From Paracidovorax oryzae ATCC 19882 (GTDB lineage Bacteria; Pseudomonadota; Gammaproteobacteria; Burkholderiales; Burkholderiaceae_C): 64,000 nt of DNA. Each line of letters opens with the position of its first letter. Position 1 is the stretch's first letter. The stretch is from assembly GCF_000687165.1 (NCBI RefSeq), contig NZ_JMKU01000018.1:3821-67820 (forward strand). The letters are read 5' to 3'. The notes under the pieces are model-generated. The model did not search any database, was not told the DNA's origin, and saw nothing but the letters and a program-made list of their open reading frames with translations. Both the position numbers and the translations under genes were made by a program. Positions 1-11,516 of the stretch are shown here, one piece after another.

Positions 1-316
1 CCACACGCGCCAGCCTCGCCCACACCGACACGTGACCTATCTCGTCCGCCTGCCGTGCCGCCGCCATGCCTCCCATGCTGCTGTTCTCCTGTCGTATTGC
101 CTGTGCACAGGGGCCGCCGGCTGCCGCCGCACATGGCGCCGGCGCCGCCCCGGAAGGCGGCATGATAGGAAGCGGCAGCCCGCAGCGGCCGGGCTGCGCC
201 GGGCGAATTTGTGTCAGGGTGTGAGGGCCGGCCGGCGGCACGCCGGCAGGGGGTGTCGCGTGCATCCGCTATCCTTGCAGGCCTGATAACCACCGCACGT
301 CCTGCACACCGAGACC
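1..316. other. Upstream non-coding stretch, no gene supported
   Basis: No reading frame here has a recognisable domain or a convincing ribosome-binding site. The 84-codon frame at 32-286 is rich in Arg, Gly and Cys, as expected of a chance frame in GC-rich DNA. A short GC hairpin (175-182 pairing with 190-197) is present but has no T-run after it, so it is not called a terminator. The stretch probably holds the promoter of the corC-lnt operon; no clear -35/-10 pair was found. Confidence 0.5.
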
Positions 317-1201
317 GTGTCCGACCCCCACCCTGCGCGCCCCTCCGACCGCGAAGACAAGCGCACGCTCCTGCAGCGCCTCCTGGAATTCATCCATCCC
401 GGCCCGGATTCCAAGGATGAATTGATCGCCACCCTGGCCGAGGCGGAGGACAACGACGTCATCAATGCCGATGCGCGCGTGATGCTCGAACGCGTCCTGC
501 GCATGGCCGAGATGACGGCCAGCGACGTGATGGTGCCCGCGCCGCGCATGGACCTGATCGACATCGAACAGCCCTTCGAGGCACTGCTGCACCAGGTGAT
601 CGACACCGCTCATTCGCGGTTCCCGGTGTACCAGGGGGAGCGCGACAACATCATCGGCATCCTCATGGCGAAGGACCTGCTCAAGCTGCAGCGGGCGCCC
701 GAGCTGAACCTCCGGGCGCTGCTGCGCTCGGTGGTGTACGTGCCCGAGAGCAAGGGCCTGAACGACCTGCTGCGCGAGTTCCGCGCCAACCGCATCCACA
801 TGGCAGTGGTGATCGACGAGTTCGGCCGGGTGGCCGGGCTGGTCACCATCGAGGACGTGCTCGAGCAGATCGTGGGCGAGATCGAGGACGAATTCGACAT
901 TCCCGAGGACGAGGGCGACATCTTCGCCCTGGCGGACCGGACCTACCGCGTGAGCGGCGACACTCCCGTGGAGCGCGTGGCCGAGGCGTTCGACCTGCCC
1001 GCCCTCGAGGGCTCCGACCGGAACGAGGAGTTCGAGACCATCGGCGGCCTGATCGCGCACGAACTGGGCCATGCGCCGCGCCGCGGCGAATCGCTGGACC
1101 TCGGCGGACTGCGCTTCGTGGTGCTGCACACCAAGGGCGGCGCGGTGCGCTGGTTCAAGGTATCGCCCCAGCCCCCGGCCGCCGAACCGGACGCCGGCTG
1201 A
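317..1201 (+). CDS. corC: CorC/HlyC-family CBS-domain protein
   Basis: A soluble protein of 294 residues of the CorC (YbeX) family, linked in enteric bacteria to magnesium/cobalt efflux and to ribosome homeostasis. A pair of CBS domains spans roughly residues 70-190 (VMVPAPRMDLI at the start of the first, VVIDEFGRVAGLVTIEDVLEQIVGEI in the second). A CorC_HlyC C-terminal domain follows (about 205-285). It lacks the membrane DUF21 domain of larger HlyC/CorC members, which matches the short CorC type. The start is a GTG at 317. Its stop lies 2 bases before lnt, the conserved corC-lnt pairing, so the two genes are probably co-transcribed. The family assignment is firm; the ion-transport role is not. 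Confidence 0.93.
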   Translation: MSDPHPARPSDREDKRTLLQRLLEFIHPGPDSKDELIATLAEAEDNDVINADARVMLERVLRMAEMTASDVMVPAPRMDLIDIEQPFEALLHQVIDTAHSRFPVYQGERDNIIGILMAKDLLKLQRAPELNLRALLRSVVYVPESKGLNDLLREFRANRIHMAVVIDEFGRVAGLVTIEDVLEQIVGEIEDEFDIPEDEGDIFALADRTYRVSGDTPVERVAEAFDLPALEGSDRNEEFETIGGLIAHELGHAPRRGESLDLGGLRFVVLHTKGGAVRWFKVSPQPPAAEPDAG

Positions 1202-1203
1202 CC

Positions 1204-2808
1204 ATGCTCCTGCAAGCCCATGGCAGCGGGCGCCTGCGCGCGCCCGCGGCTCTCCTGTGGACGGCCTCCGTGCTCGCCGGGCTGGCGCAGGCGGCCTCCA
1301 TCGCCTGGCCCTGGGGCGGCGAGCCGCTCTGGTGGCTGCAGATCGCCTCGCTGGCGGCTTTCGCGCGCCTCCTGCTGTCGGCACGCGGGGCAGGGCAGGG
1401 GGCGGGCCTCGGCGCTGCCTTCGCCACGGCCTGGCTCGCGGGCACCTTCTGGTGGCTGTTCATTTCCATGCACACCTACGGCGGATTGGCCGCGCCGCTG
1501 GCGGCGCTGGCGGTGCTGGCGCTGGCGGCCTTCCTGGGCAGCTACTACGCGGCCGCTTCGGCGGTGTTCGTGCACCTGCGCGACCGCCTCCCGCGCCGCA
1601 GGGGCTGGCAGGCCGCCGCCTTCGCCGCGCTCTGGCTGCTGGCCGAACTGGCGCGCGGCGTGTGGTGGACCGGCTTCCCCTGGGGCGCCGGCGGCTATGC
1701 CCACGTCGAGGGCCCGTTGCGGGTGCTTGCGCGCTGGGTGGGGGTGTACGGCATCGGCGCCGCGGCCGCCCTGCTGGCGATGCTGGCCGTGCAACTGCGG
1801 GTGGCGGACCTGCGCCGTCCCCGGTGCTGGGCCGTGGCCGTGGCGCTGGCATGCGCCTGGGCAGGGTTGGCCGCGCAGCGCCATTGCGCGGTGGACCGCT
1901 GCGGCACGCCGGTGGCCGCAGCCCCTTCCCTGCTCTCCGTCGCGCTGCTGCAAGGCAATATCCCGCAGGACGAGAAATTCCAGGCCGGCAGCGGCGTGCC
2001 CATGGCGCTGCGCTGGTACGGCGACGCGTTGCGCGAAGCGGATGCCGCTCTGGTCGTGGCGCCGGAGACCGCCATCCCGCTGCTGCCCCAGCAGCTGGTG
2101 CCGGGCTACCTGGAGTCCATCGCGGAGCGTTTCACCCGCAGCGGGCCGCAGGGCGGCCGGGCCGCGCTGATCGGCATCCCGCTGGGCGATCCGGAGCGGG
2201 GCTATACGAATTCCGTCATCGGTTACGCGCCGGGCCAGGCGGCAACCTACCAGTACGACAAGCACCACCTCGTGCCGTTCGGGGAGTTCGTCCCGCCGTT
2301 CTTCCGGTGGTTCACCGAACTGATGAACATCCCGCTGGGCGATTTCAACCGGGGCGGCATGGTCCAGGCACCCTTCGCCTGGGCCGGGCAGCGCCTGGCG
2401 CCGAACATCTGCTATGAGGATCTGTTCGGCGAGGAACTGGCTGCGCGCTTCGCCGACCGCGCCGCCGCCCCGACGGTGTTTGTCAACGTAAGCAACATCG
2501 CATGGTTCGGCGATTCCGTGGCCATCGACCAGCACCTGGCGATCAGTCGCATGCGGGCGCTGGAATTCGAGCGGCCGATGGTGCGCGCCACCAACACTGG
2601 TGCCACCGCGCTGATAGACCACCGCGGCGTGGTGGCGGCGCGGCTGCCCTCGGTGCAGCGCGGCATCCTGCGCGGCGAGGTGGAGGGGCGGGACGGGCCG
2701 CCCACGCCCTTCGCCTGGTGGGCGGCGCGGGCCGGATTGTGGCCGCTGTGGCTGCTGGGCGCACTGGTGGTGGCCGCGGCCTTCGCGGCGCGCTCCCGCG
2801 GACGCTGA
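1204..2808 (+). CDS. lnt: Apolipoprotein N-acyltransferase
   Basis: An integral inner-membrane enzyme that adds the third acyl chain to the N-terminal cysteine of lipoproteins, the last maturation step before Lol sorting. Of its 534 residues, about the first 220 form several hydrophobic membrane segments. A nitrilase-like periplasmic domain follows (about 245-500), then a C-terminal membrane helix (about 510-528). The catalytic triad is visible: Glu288 (VVAPETAIP), Lys353 (YDKHHLVPFGEF) and Cys403 (NICYEDLFGEE). The ATG lies 2 bases after the corC stop. Length and motifs are normal for the family. Confidence 0.96.
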   Translation: MLLQAHGSGRLRAPAALLWTASVLAGLAQAASIAWPWGGEPLWWLQIASLAAFARLLLSARGAGQGAGLGAAFATAWLAGTFWWLFISMHTYGGLAAPLAALAVLALAAFLGSYYAAASAVFVHLRDRLPRRRGWQAAAFAALWLLAELARGVWWTGFPWGAGGYAHVEGPLRVLARWVGVYGIGAAAALLAMLAVQLRVADLRRPRCWAVAVALACAWAGLAAQRHCAVDRCGTPVAAAPSLLSVALLQGNIPQDEKFQAGSGVPMALRWYGDALREADAALVVAPETAIPLLPQQLVPGYLESIAERFTRSGPQGGRAALIGIPLGDPERGYTNSVIGYAPGQAATYQYDKHHLVPFGEFVPPFFRWFTELMNIPLGDFNRGGMVQAPFAWAGQRLAPNICYEDLFGEELAARFADRAAAPTVFVNVSNIAWFGDSVAIDQHLAISRMRALEFERPMVRATNTGATALIDHRGVVAARLPSVQRGILRGEVEGRDGPPTPFAWWAARAGLWPLWLLGALVVAAAFAARSRGR

Positions 2809-2823
2809 TACCGCCGCCCCGGG

Positions 2824-3768
2824 TCAGCTGCCGGATGGCAGCGGCTGCTCCGCCAGGGGCGCGCGTCCCAGCACCGCGTGCAGCAGCCCAGGCAGCCGCG
2901 CCAGCATCCGGGCCGCGTGCCGGTCCGGCGGGCGGTGCTCGGCATGGTATGCATGCAGGGGAATGGGCTGGAGGTGGCGCAGTGGTACCGCCACCACCGT
3001 GGCCGGGTCCAGGTTGCCGGCCGTGAGGAAATCCACCACCGTCCAGCCCAGTCCGCGCCGCACCAGCTCCACCGCCAGCTGCGAGGTCTGCACCTGGATG
3101 CCCAGCTCGGTATGCACACCCAGGTCCCGGGCCAGTTCGGCCATGGGCCCGCGCATGGGATCGTCGCCCAGCAACTGGATCATCGGGGTGTTGGACAGGA
3201 AAGAGATCGGGTCGTTGCGGCTCACGCGCACGGCCCGCTGCCATATGTCGCGGCCTACCGCGATCGAGAGCGGGCCGCTGACCAGGATGGCGCTGCACAC
3301 CTGCGGGTGCGGGTGCGGATAGAAGCCCAGGGCGAAATCCACCGCCCGGGTCAGCAGCGCCTGGGCCATCTGGTCGGGATGCAGGGTGCGCACTTCCACC
3401 TTCACGCGGGGGGATTCGCGCACGTGCAGCTCCAACACCGTGGGCAGGAAGGTGTGCGTGATCGAGGGAATCGCACCCAGGCGCACCTGGCCGCCCTCGG
3501 GCTGGCGCAGGTTGACGGCGGTACGGCGCAGTTCGTCGAGCTGGCGGTGGATCTGGACCGATGCCGCGAACAAGGCCTGCGCCTCGGGCGTGGGCACCAG
3601 GGCCCCGCGGACGCGGTTGAACAGCGGATAGCCGAGCTGCAGCTCGGCATGGGCGATGGTCTTGCTCACGGCCGACGGGGTGATGCTGACGAGCCGGGCT
3701 GCGGCGCTCATGTTGCCCGTCTGCATGACGGCCTGGAAGACTTCGAGTTGCCGGAGATTCATGGGCAT
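2824..3768 (-). CDS. LysR-family transcriptional regulator
   Basis: A DNA-binding regulator of 314 residues. The N-terminal winged helix-turn-helix (residues 4-62) starts MNLRQLEVFQAVMQTGNMSAAA, and a LysR substrate-binding domain covers about 92-300. It is divergent from the asparaginase gene, and a perfect 9-bp palindrome (3786-3806) sits just upstream of its own start. The simplest reading is autoregulation plus control of the asparaginase gene by an unknown ligand. A second ATG two codons in (3762) begins exactly at the family's usual N-terminus and could be the true start. Its 3' end faces lnt with only 15 bases between. Confidence 0.92.
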   Translation of the reverse strand: MPMNLRQLEVFQAVMQTGNMSAAARLVSITPSAVSKTIAHAELQLGYPLFNRVRGALVPTPEAQALFAASVQIHRQLDELRRTAVNLRQPEGGQVRLGAIPSITHTFLPTVLELHVRESPRVKVEVRTLHPDQMAQALLTRAVDFALGFYPHPHPQVCSAILVSGPLSIAVGRDIWQRAVRVSRNDPISFLSNTPMIQLLGDDPMRGPMAELARDLGVHTELGIQVQTSQLAVELVRRGLGWTVVDFLTAGNLDPATVVAVPLRHLQPIPLHAYHAEHRPPDRHAARMLARLPGLLHAVLGRAPLAEQPLPSGS

Positions 3769-3785
3769 GGGAGCGGATCGGAGGG

Positions 3786-3806
3786 GGTATGAATTTCATT
3801 CATACC
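3786..3806. promoter_or_regulatory. Palindromic operator candidate between LysR gene and asparaginase gene
   Basis: GGTATGAAT and ATTCATACC are perfect inverted 9-mers separated by TTC. The site is AT-rich against a very GC-rich background and contains the T-N11-A geometry of LysR-type binding sites. It lies 18 bases upstream of the regulator start and about 100 bases upstream of the asparaginase ATG, where an autoregulatory and activating site would be expected. Binding by the adjacent LysR protein is inference. Confidence 0.7.
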
Positions 3807-3878
3807 AGGCCTTGGATTATTCCCCACTGCCGTGTTGTGTCCTTCCTACCATACGGCACCCGTACAACGGGCTTGTAA

Positions 3879-5003
<1,125 letters not shown>

Positions 5004-5057
5004 GCGGCTCGGCCGCACGGTCCGATGGCACGCCTGCCACCCGGGCCGGATCTCCCG

Positions 5058-5086
5058 AAGGGCCGCCGCGTGCGGCCCTTTTTATT
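5058..5086 (+). terminator. Rho-independent terminator of the asparaginase gene
   Basis: AAGGGCCGC (5058-5066) pairs with GCGGCCCTT (5072-5080) around a 5-base loop and runs into TTTATT. It begins about 55 bases after the asparaginase stop. Confidence 0.85.
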
Positions 5087-5249
5087 GCGCGTCGTCAAGC
5101 GGCTGCGGCATTCCCGCATGGGGTCTGTCGCCCCCGCGCGGTAGGCGCGCCCGCCGCAGACTGGATAATGCGCATCCGCGGCCCTCGGCGATGCCAGGGC
5201 CGCGCACACGAAACGCGGCGCTGCGCGCCGACCTGGAGCACGACTGACA

Positions 5250-5792
5250 ATGGCTGAATCCTTTTCCTATGAACAACTGATCGCCTCGGGCGAAGGCAGG
5301 CTGTTCACCCCTGACAGCGGACGACTCCCGCTGCCGCCCATGCTGATGTTCGACCGCATCACGCACATCGACGCCGACGGCGGCGCGCACGGGCTGGGGA
5401 GGATTCGCGCCGAACTGGACGTGCGGCCGGATCTCTGGTTCTTCGACTGCCACTTCCAGGGCGATCCGGTCATGCCGGGCTGCCTGGGCCTGGACGCGAT
5501 GTGGCAGCTCATCGGTTTCTACCTGACCTGGCTGCAACTGCCGGGCCGGGGGCGCGCACTGGGTGCCGGCGAGGTCAAGTTCACCGGCGAGGTGGGCCCC
5601 AACGTCAAGCTCGTCACCTACGAGATCGACATCAAGCGCGTCATCAAGCGCAAGCTGGTCATGGCGATCGGCGATGCGCGCCTCCTGGCCGACGGCCAGG
5701 AAATCTACGTGGCCTCCGACCTGCGCGTGGGCCTGTTCAAGAAGGAAGACGCCGCGGCGGCTGCGCCGACGCGGGAGGAGGCGGGGGCATGA
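5250..5792 (+). CDS. fabA: 3-hydroxydecanoyl-ACP dehydratase/isomerase
   Basis: Bifunctional hot-dog-fold enzyme that dehydrates 3-hydroxydecanoyl-ACP and isomerises trans-2- to cis-3-decenoyl-ACP, the branch point for unsaturated fatty acids. The sequence has 180 residues (E. coli 172). The active-site helix region [21 protein letters not shown] carries His68 and Asp82, the catalytic pair. The C-terminus ends in a short Ala/Glu-rich tail. Its stop overlaps the fabB start (ATGA), so the two are translationally coupled. GGAG at about 5234 is a weak, slightly distant ribosome site. Confidence 0.97.
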   Translation: MAESFSYEQLIASGEGRLFTPDSGRLPLPPMLMFDRITHIDADGGAHGLGRIRAELDVRPDLWFFDCHFQGDPVMPGCLGLDAMWQLIGFYLTWLQLPGRGRALGAGEVKFTGEVGPNVKLVTYEIDIKRVIKRKLVMAIGDARLLADGQEIYVASDLRVGLFKKEDAAAAAPTREEAGA

Positions 5793-7015
5793 GCATGAGA
5801 AAGCGTGTCGTCATCACCGGCGCGGGCATCGTTTCCTGCATCGGCAACGACCTCGCCACCGTGGAGGCCTCGCTGCGCGAGAGCCGCCCGGGCATCCGTG
5901 CCATGCCGAAGTTCACCGAGCTGGGCATGCGCAGCCAGGTGGCCGGCGTGCCCGACATCGACCTGGAAGCGCGCATCGACCGCAAGCAACTGCGCTTCAT
6001 GGGCGATGCTGCGGCCTATGCCCATATCGCCCTGGAGGACGCCATCGCCCAGGCGGGCCTGGCGCCGGACCAGGTCTCGCACCCGCGCACCGGCCTCATC
6101 ATGGGTTCGGGCGGCGGTTCGCCCGAGAACCAGATCGAGTCCGCGGACATCCTGCGCTCCAAGGGCATCCGCCGCGTGGGGCCCTACCAGGTCACGCGCT
6201 GCATGAGCTCGACCGTCTCGGCCTGCCTTTCGACGAATTTCGGCATCAAGGGCATCAACTATTCGATCACCTCCGCCTGCAGCACGTCCGCGCACTGCAT
6301 CGGCGCGGCGGCCCAGCAGATCGCCTGGGGCATGCAGGACGTGATGTTCGCCGGCGGCGGCGAAGAGGTCACCTGGGGCATGGGACTGCTGTTCGACGCC
6401 ATGGGCGCGATGTCCAGCAAGTACAACGACACGCCCGAGAAAGCCTCCCGCGCCTACGACGCGAACCGCGACGGCTTCGTGCTGTCGGGCGGCGGCGGCG
6501 CCGTGGTGCTCGAAAGCCTGGAGCATGCCCAGGCGCGCGGCGCCACCATCCTCGGCGAGGTGATCGGCTTCGGTGCTACGTCCGACGGTGCAGACATGGT
6601 CGCACCTTCGGGCGACGGTGCCATCGCGTGCATGCAGCAGGCCATCGAGGGCCTGGACGTGTCCATCGATTACATCAATACCCACGGCACCTCCACCCCC
6701 GTGGGCGACGTGCCGGAACTGCGCGCCATCCGCGCGGTTTTCGGCGATGCGGTGCCGCCGTTTTCCTCCACCAAGTCGCTCACCGGCCACTCGCTGGGAG
6801 CCACCGGTGTGCAGGAGGCGATCTACTGCCTGATCATGCTGCAGAAGGGCTTCATCGCCGGCTCCGCCAATGTCGAGACGCCCGACCCCGCCGTGGAAGG
6901 CATGCCCCTGGTGACCGCCACGCGCGAGGCGCAACTGCGCACCGCGCTGTCCAACAGCTTCGGCTTCGGCGGCACCAATGCCAGCCTGGTGCTGCGGCGC
7001 TGGGATGGTCAGTAG
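5789..7015 (+). CDS. fabB: Beta-ketoacyl-ACP synthase I
   Basis: Condensing enzyme that elongates the cis-3-decenoyl-ACP made by FabA, committing carbon to unsaturated fatty acids. It has 408 residues with the thiolase-fold catalytic triad Cys164 (TSACSTSAH), His299 ([11 protein letters not shown]) and His334 (TGHSLGATG), one residue off the E. coli numbering. The ATG at 5789 overlaps the fabA stop. The 3' end overlaps by 7 bases with the convergent cytochrome gene, so no terminator separates the two units. Confidence 0.97.
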   Translation: MSMRKRVVITGAGIVSCIGNDLATVEASLRESRPGIRAMPKFTELGMRSQVAGVPDIDLEARIDRKQLRFMGDAAAYAHIALEDAIAQAGLAPDQVSHPRTGLIMGSGGGSPENQIESADILRSKGIRRVGPYQVTRCMSSTVSACLSTNFGIKGINYSITSACSTSAHCIGAAAQQIAWGMQDVMFAGGGEEVTWGMGLLFDAMGAMSSKYNDTPEKASRAYDANRDGFVLSGGGGAVVLESLEHAQARGATILGEVIGFGATSDGADMVAPSGDGAIACMQQAIEGLDVSIDYINTHGTSTPVGDVPELRAIRAVFGDAVPPFSSTKSLTGHSLGATGVQEAIYCLIMLQKGFIAGSANVETPDPAVEGMPLVTATREAQLRTALSNSFGFGGTNASLVLRRWDGQ

Positions 7016-8052
7016 TTCTCGTTGACGTCGCGGAACGGGCCGAACTTCGCCCGGCGGTAGGCCTGGGGCCGGCCGGCGAAATGCTCCGGGATCGCGAAGC
7101 CCTGAGGCCGCAGTGCCGGATCCGGATAGAGGCGCAGCCGGTTCGGGTTCTGCAGGCGGGGCGTGGCGTCGTCGTTCAGGAAGGCCGCGATGTCGAGCGC
7201 CTGCCCGGGGGTGAGCCGCGGTCGCTCGTAGGAGGTGCCTGAGGGCATGGACGCGCGGATGTAGCGCGCGAGCAGCGGCACCGCGAACATGTGGCCCGCG
7301 TTGTCGTAGGTGTCTGTGCCGGCGATCGGCGGAAACAGGTAGCCGCCGCCCTGGGCGAAGTCCGGTCGCCGCTGGCCGGCGGCGTCCACGCCGTGGCAGG
7401 CGCTGCACAGCGAGGCGAACAGCCGCGCACCACGCTGTGGGTCGGCCGCCCGCGCGACGGCCGGCATGGGCAGCAGCCCCGTTCGCTCCATGGCGGAATG
7501 TGGCACCGTCCCCTGCGCCAGCCATTGCAGGTAGGCCATGATGGACCGCAGTTCGGGCGTGTCCGGCCCGATGGGCACGTTGCCCGGGCCGAACATGCCG
7601 ATGACGCGCTGCTCCAGCGAGATGATCTTCCCGGACTTGATGTCGAACTTCGGGTAGTCGTTCACCGCATTCACGAGTGGCAGCGCGTAGGGCTTGGTGC
7701 CCGGCAGGCCCGACGGGCCGGCCTGGTGGCAATGCACGCAGTTCAGGCTGTTCCAGGACATGCGCTTCGAGGCGTCCGGCGCCAGCCGGCCGACGCGCGA
7801 GGACGTGTTGCGCAGGAGATCGATGCCCTCGCGGACCGCGTCGCCCTCCGGCCCCGGGGGAAGCCGGTTGGCGTCCGGCTCGCGCCAGGGCTGCGGCGGC
7901 CGGGCGGCATGGCGTGCCAGCATGGCCCGGGCCTGTTCTGTGGAAAGGGTGTCGCCCACGTGGTGCGGAGCGATATCGAAGGCGCCGGCGGCCAATGGAA
8001 TGGCAGCCAGGGCAAGGGCCAGTGCCTGCAGGCCTGTGCGTTTCACGGTCAT
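7009..8052 (-). CDS. TsdA-like dihaem c-type cytochrome
   Basis: A periplasmic cytochrome of 347 residues. A Sec signal peptide (about residues 1-24, ending PLAAGAFD) is followed by two haem-binding motifs, CVHCH (105-109) and CSACH (216-220), each in its own cytochrome c domain. The first domain's surroundings ([27 protein letters not shown]) and the second's ([28 protein letters not shown]) resemble thiosulfate dehydrogenase TsdA. In TsdA two thiosulfates are joined to tetrathionate. No sox or tsdB partner lies nearby, so the substrate is unproven. The ATG at 8052 was chosen over an upstream in-frame start because the signal peptide begins there. Confidence 0.78.
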
Positions 8053-8405
8053 CGTCTGGGCTGCCCCGGGTGACCGCACCTCGGGGTGGGAGTCGTTGTG
8101 AATGGGTGGAAGGGGCGCGCAGGCACCGCAGCTTGCGCAGGAATCCAGATGGAACCCAGGCAATGGCGTGCATTGAATTCCGTTGCGCGGAATATATCCG
8201 CATGGCGTTCAGCTGTAAATGCCAGGCCGCCGGCATCCCGCGGCGCGCACTGCCGTCCATGCTTGCGAATGCGGCGCCATCCGGGATGGGGGCGCGGCAG
8301 CCCGGCCCCGTAGAATCCCCGGTTCCGCGCGCTGCGCGACCATCCTCCAAGACCGCGCGCCCGGGCAGACGGCTTGCAGCCGCCCGGCCGCCAGGACACA
8401 CACGC
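8053..8405. other. Divergent intergenic region, cytochrome gene / glyQ
   Basis: About 350 bases between two divergent genes, expected to hold both promoters. No coding frame or strong palindrome is evident. A -10-like TAGAAT occurs in the stretch ccccgTAGAATccc about 90 bases before glyQ, without a good -35. The central part (8165-8215) is locally less GC-rich than the flanks. Confidence 0.4.
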
Positions 8406-9350
<945 letters not shown>

Positions 9351-9383
9351 GGGCGCCGGCACCGCGGACCGAGAGACACCACC

Positions 9384-11510
9384 ATGACCCATCCGAATCT
9401 TCTCGTTGAATTGTTCGTCGAAGAGCTGCCTCCGAAGGCCCTGCAGAAGCTCGGCGACGCCTTCGCCGGCGTGCTGCTCGCGCAACTGCAGGCCCAGGGC
9501 CTCGCCTCCGCCGCATCGCGCGTGACGGCCTATGCCTCGCCCCGGCGCCTGGCCGCCCACATCACCGAAGTCGCGCCCCAGGCGGGCGACAAGGCCGTCT
9601 CGCAGAAGCTCATGCCCGTCACGGTGGGCCTGGATGCGTCCGGCAATGCCACGCCTGCGCTGCTCAAGAAGCTCGCCGCCCTGGGCGCAGACGCTTCCGC
9701 CGTGCCCGGCCTGCGCCGCGCGCCCGACGGCAAGGCCGAGGCCCTGTTCCTGGACAGCACCCTGCGCGGCGCGACCCTGTCCGAAGGGCTGCAGAAGGCC
9801 CTGCAGGAATCCGTGGCGAAACTGCCCATTCCCAAGGTGATGCGCTACCAGCTCTCCTCGGGCTGCGAACAGCCGGGCTGGACCAGCGTGAGTTTCGTGC
9901 GCCCCGCGCACGGCCTCGTGGCGCTGCACGGCACCGAGGTGCTGTTGTCCGTCTCGGTGCTGGGCCTCACGGCCGGCAACGCCACCCACGGCCACCGCTT
10001 CGAGGCGGCCGTGGACCCGGTGGTCATCCGCAGCGCCGACAGCTACGCACGGCAACTGGCCGAAGAGGGCGCCGTCATCGCCGCCTTCGCCGATCGCCGT
10101 GCCGAGATCGCCCGCCAGCTGCAGGCGGCCGCCGAGCGCGTGGGCGGCGGCGTGCGGCCCATCGAAGACGATGCCTTGCTCGACGAAGTCACGGCGCTGG
10201 TCGAACGGCCCAACGTGCTGGTGTGCGAGTTCGAGAAGCAGTTCCTCGACGTGCCGCAGGAATGCCTCATCCTCACGATGAAGGCCAACCAGAAGTACTT
10301 CCCGCTGCTCGACGCCGAAGGCCGTCTCACGCACCGTTTCCTGGTGGTGAGCAACATCCGCCCCGATGACGCGAGCGCCGTGGTGGGCGGCAACGAGCGC
10401 GTGGTGCGCCCGCGCCTGGCCGATGCCAAGTTCTTCTTCGACCAGGACCGCAAGAAGACGCTCGAATCCCGCGTGGCCTCGCTGGCCAGGGTGGTCTATC
10501 ACAATCAGCTGGGCACGCAGGGCGAGCGCGTGGAGCGCGTGCGCGCCATCGCCCGGGCCATCGCCCAGCAGATCGGCGACGTGGAGCTGGCCCGCCATGC
10601 CGACCAGGCCGCGCAGCTCGCCAAGGCCGACCTCGTCACCGACATGGTGGGCGAGTTCCCCGAACTGCAGGGCACCATGGGCCGCTACTACGCCCAGGCC
10701 GACGGCCTGCCCGCCGAAGTGGCCGATGCCATAGAAGACCACTACAAGCCCCGCTTCGCGGGCGACACGCTGCCGCGCGGCGATGCGGGCGTGGTGGTGG
10801 CGCTGGCCGACAAGCTCGAGACCCTGGTGGGCATGTTCGGCATCGGCAACCTGCCCACGGGCGACCGCGACCCGTTCGCGCTGCGCCGCCACGCGCTGGG
10901 CGTGATCCGCATGCTGGTCGAGAAGGAACTCCCGCTCGACCTGGAAACCCTGCTGCACAGCGCGCTGCCCGCTTTCGGCGAAAAGATCCAGGACCCCACC
11001 GGGCCGCTGGCCGATTTCATCTACGACCGCCTCGCCGGCAGCCTGCGCGAGCAGGGCTACAGCGCCCAGGAAGTCGATGCCGTGCTGGCCCTGCGCCCGC
11101 AGCGCCTGGCCCTCGTCGGCAAGCAACTGGCCGCCGTGCGCGCCTTCGCCGCGCTGCCCGAGGCCCCGGCGCTCGCCGCGGCCAACAAGCGCGTCACCAA
11201 CATCCTGAAGAAGGCCGGCGACGTGGATGCGCACGTCAATCCCGACCTGCTGCGGGAGCAGGCCGAGAAGGACCTGTATGCGGCCCTGCAGCGTTTCGTG
11301 CCCGAGGCCGATGCGCTCTTCGCCGCGGGCGACTACACGGGCAGCCTGCAGACCCTGGCCGTGCTGCGTGCCCCCGTGGATGCGTTCTTCGACGACGTGA
11401 TGGTCAATGCCGAGGAACTGGACCTGCGCCTGAACCGCCAGGGCCTGCTGCAGAGCCTGCACGTGGCGATGAACCGCGTGGCCGATCTTTCCCGCCTGGC
11501 CGTGGCCTGA
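9384..11510 (+). CDS. glyS: Glycine--tRNA ligase beta subunit
   Basis: Large beta subunit of glycyl-tRNA synthetase, which binds tRNA and is required for activity with GlyQ. At 708 residues it is typical in length. The N-terminus MTHPNLLVELFVEELPPKAL and the HD-like segment with VVALADKLETLVGMF identify the family. A C-terminal anticodon-binding domain covers roughly residues 590-700 (FFDDVMVNAEELDLRLNRQGLL). It is followed after 6 bases by a small membrane-protein gene on the same strand. Confidence 0.98.
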   Translation: MTHPNLLVELFVEELPPKALQKLGDAFAGVLLAQLQAQGLASAASRVTAYASPRRLAAHITEVAPQAGDKAVSQKLMPVTVGLDASGNATPALLKKLAALGADASAVPGLRRAPDGKAEALFLDSTLRGATLSEGLQKALQESVAKLPIPKVMRYQLSSGCEQPGWTSVSFVRPAHGLVALHGTEVLLSVSVLGLTAGNATHGHRFEAAVDPVVIRSADSYARQLAEEGAVIAAFADRRAEIARQLQAAAERVGGGVRPIEDDALLDEVTALVERPNVLVCEFEKQFLDVPQECLILTMKANQKYFPLLDAEGRLTHRFLVVSNIRPDDASAVVGGNERVVRPRLADAKFFFDQDRKKTLESRVASLARVVYHNQLGTQGERVERVRAIARAIAQQIGDVELARHADQAAQLAKADLVTDMVGEFPELQGTMGRYYAQADGLPAEVADAIEDHYKPRFAGDTLPRGDAGVVVALADKLETLVGMFGIGNLPTGDRDPFALRRHALGVIRMLVEKELPLDLETLLHSALPAFGEKIQDPTGPLADFIYDRLAGSLREQGYSAQEVDAVLALRPQRLALVGKQLAAVRAFAALPEAPALAAANKRVTNILKKAGDVDAHVNPDLLREQAEKDLYAALQRFVPEADALFAAGDYTGSLQTLAVLRAPVDAFFDDVMVNAEELDLRLNRQGLLQSLHVAMNRVADLSRLAVA

Positions 11511-11516
11511 ACCTGC

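Noticed and set aside
175-197. GC hairpin upstream of corC
   Set aside because: Only 8 bp with a 7-base loop and no T-run; hairpins of this strength are common in DNA this GC-rich.
32-286. 84-codon open frame at the left end
   Set aside because: Rich in Arg, Cys and Gly without any domain, no ribosome site, and typical of chance frames in GC-rich DNA.
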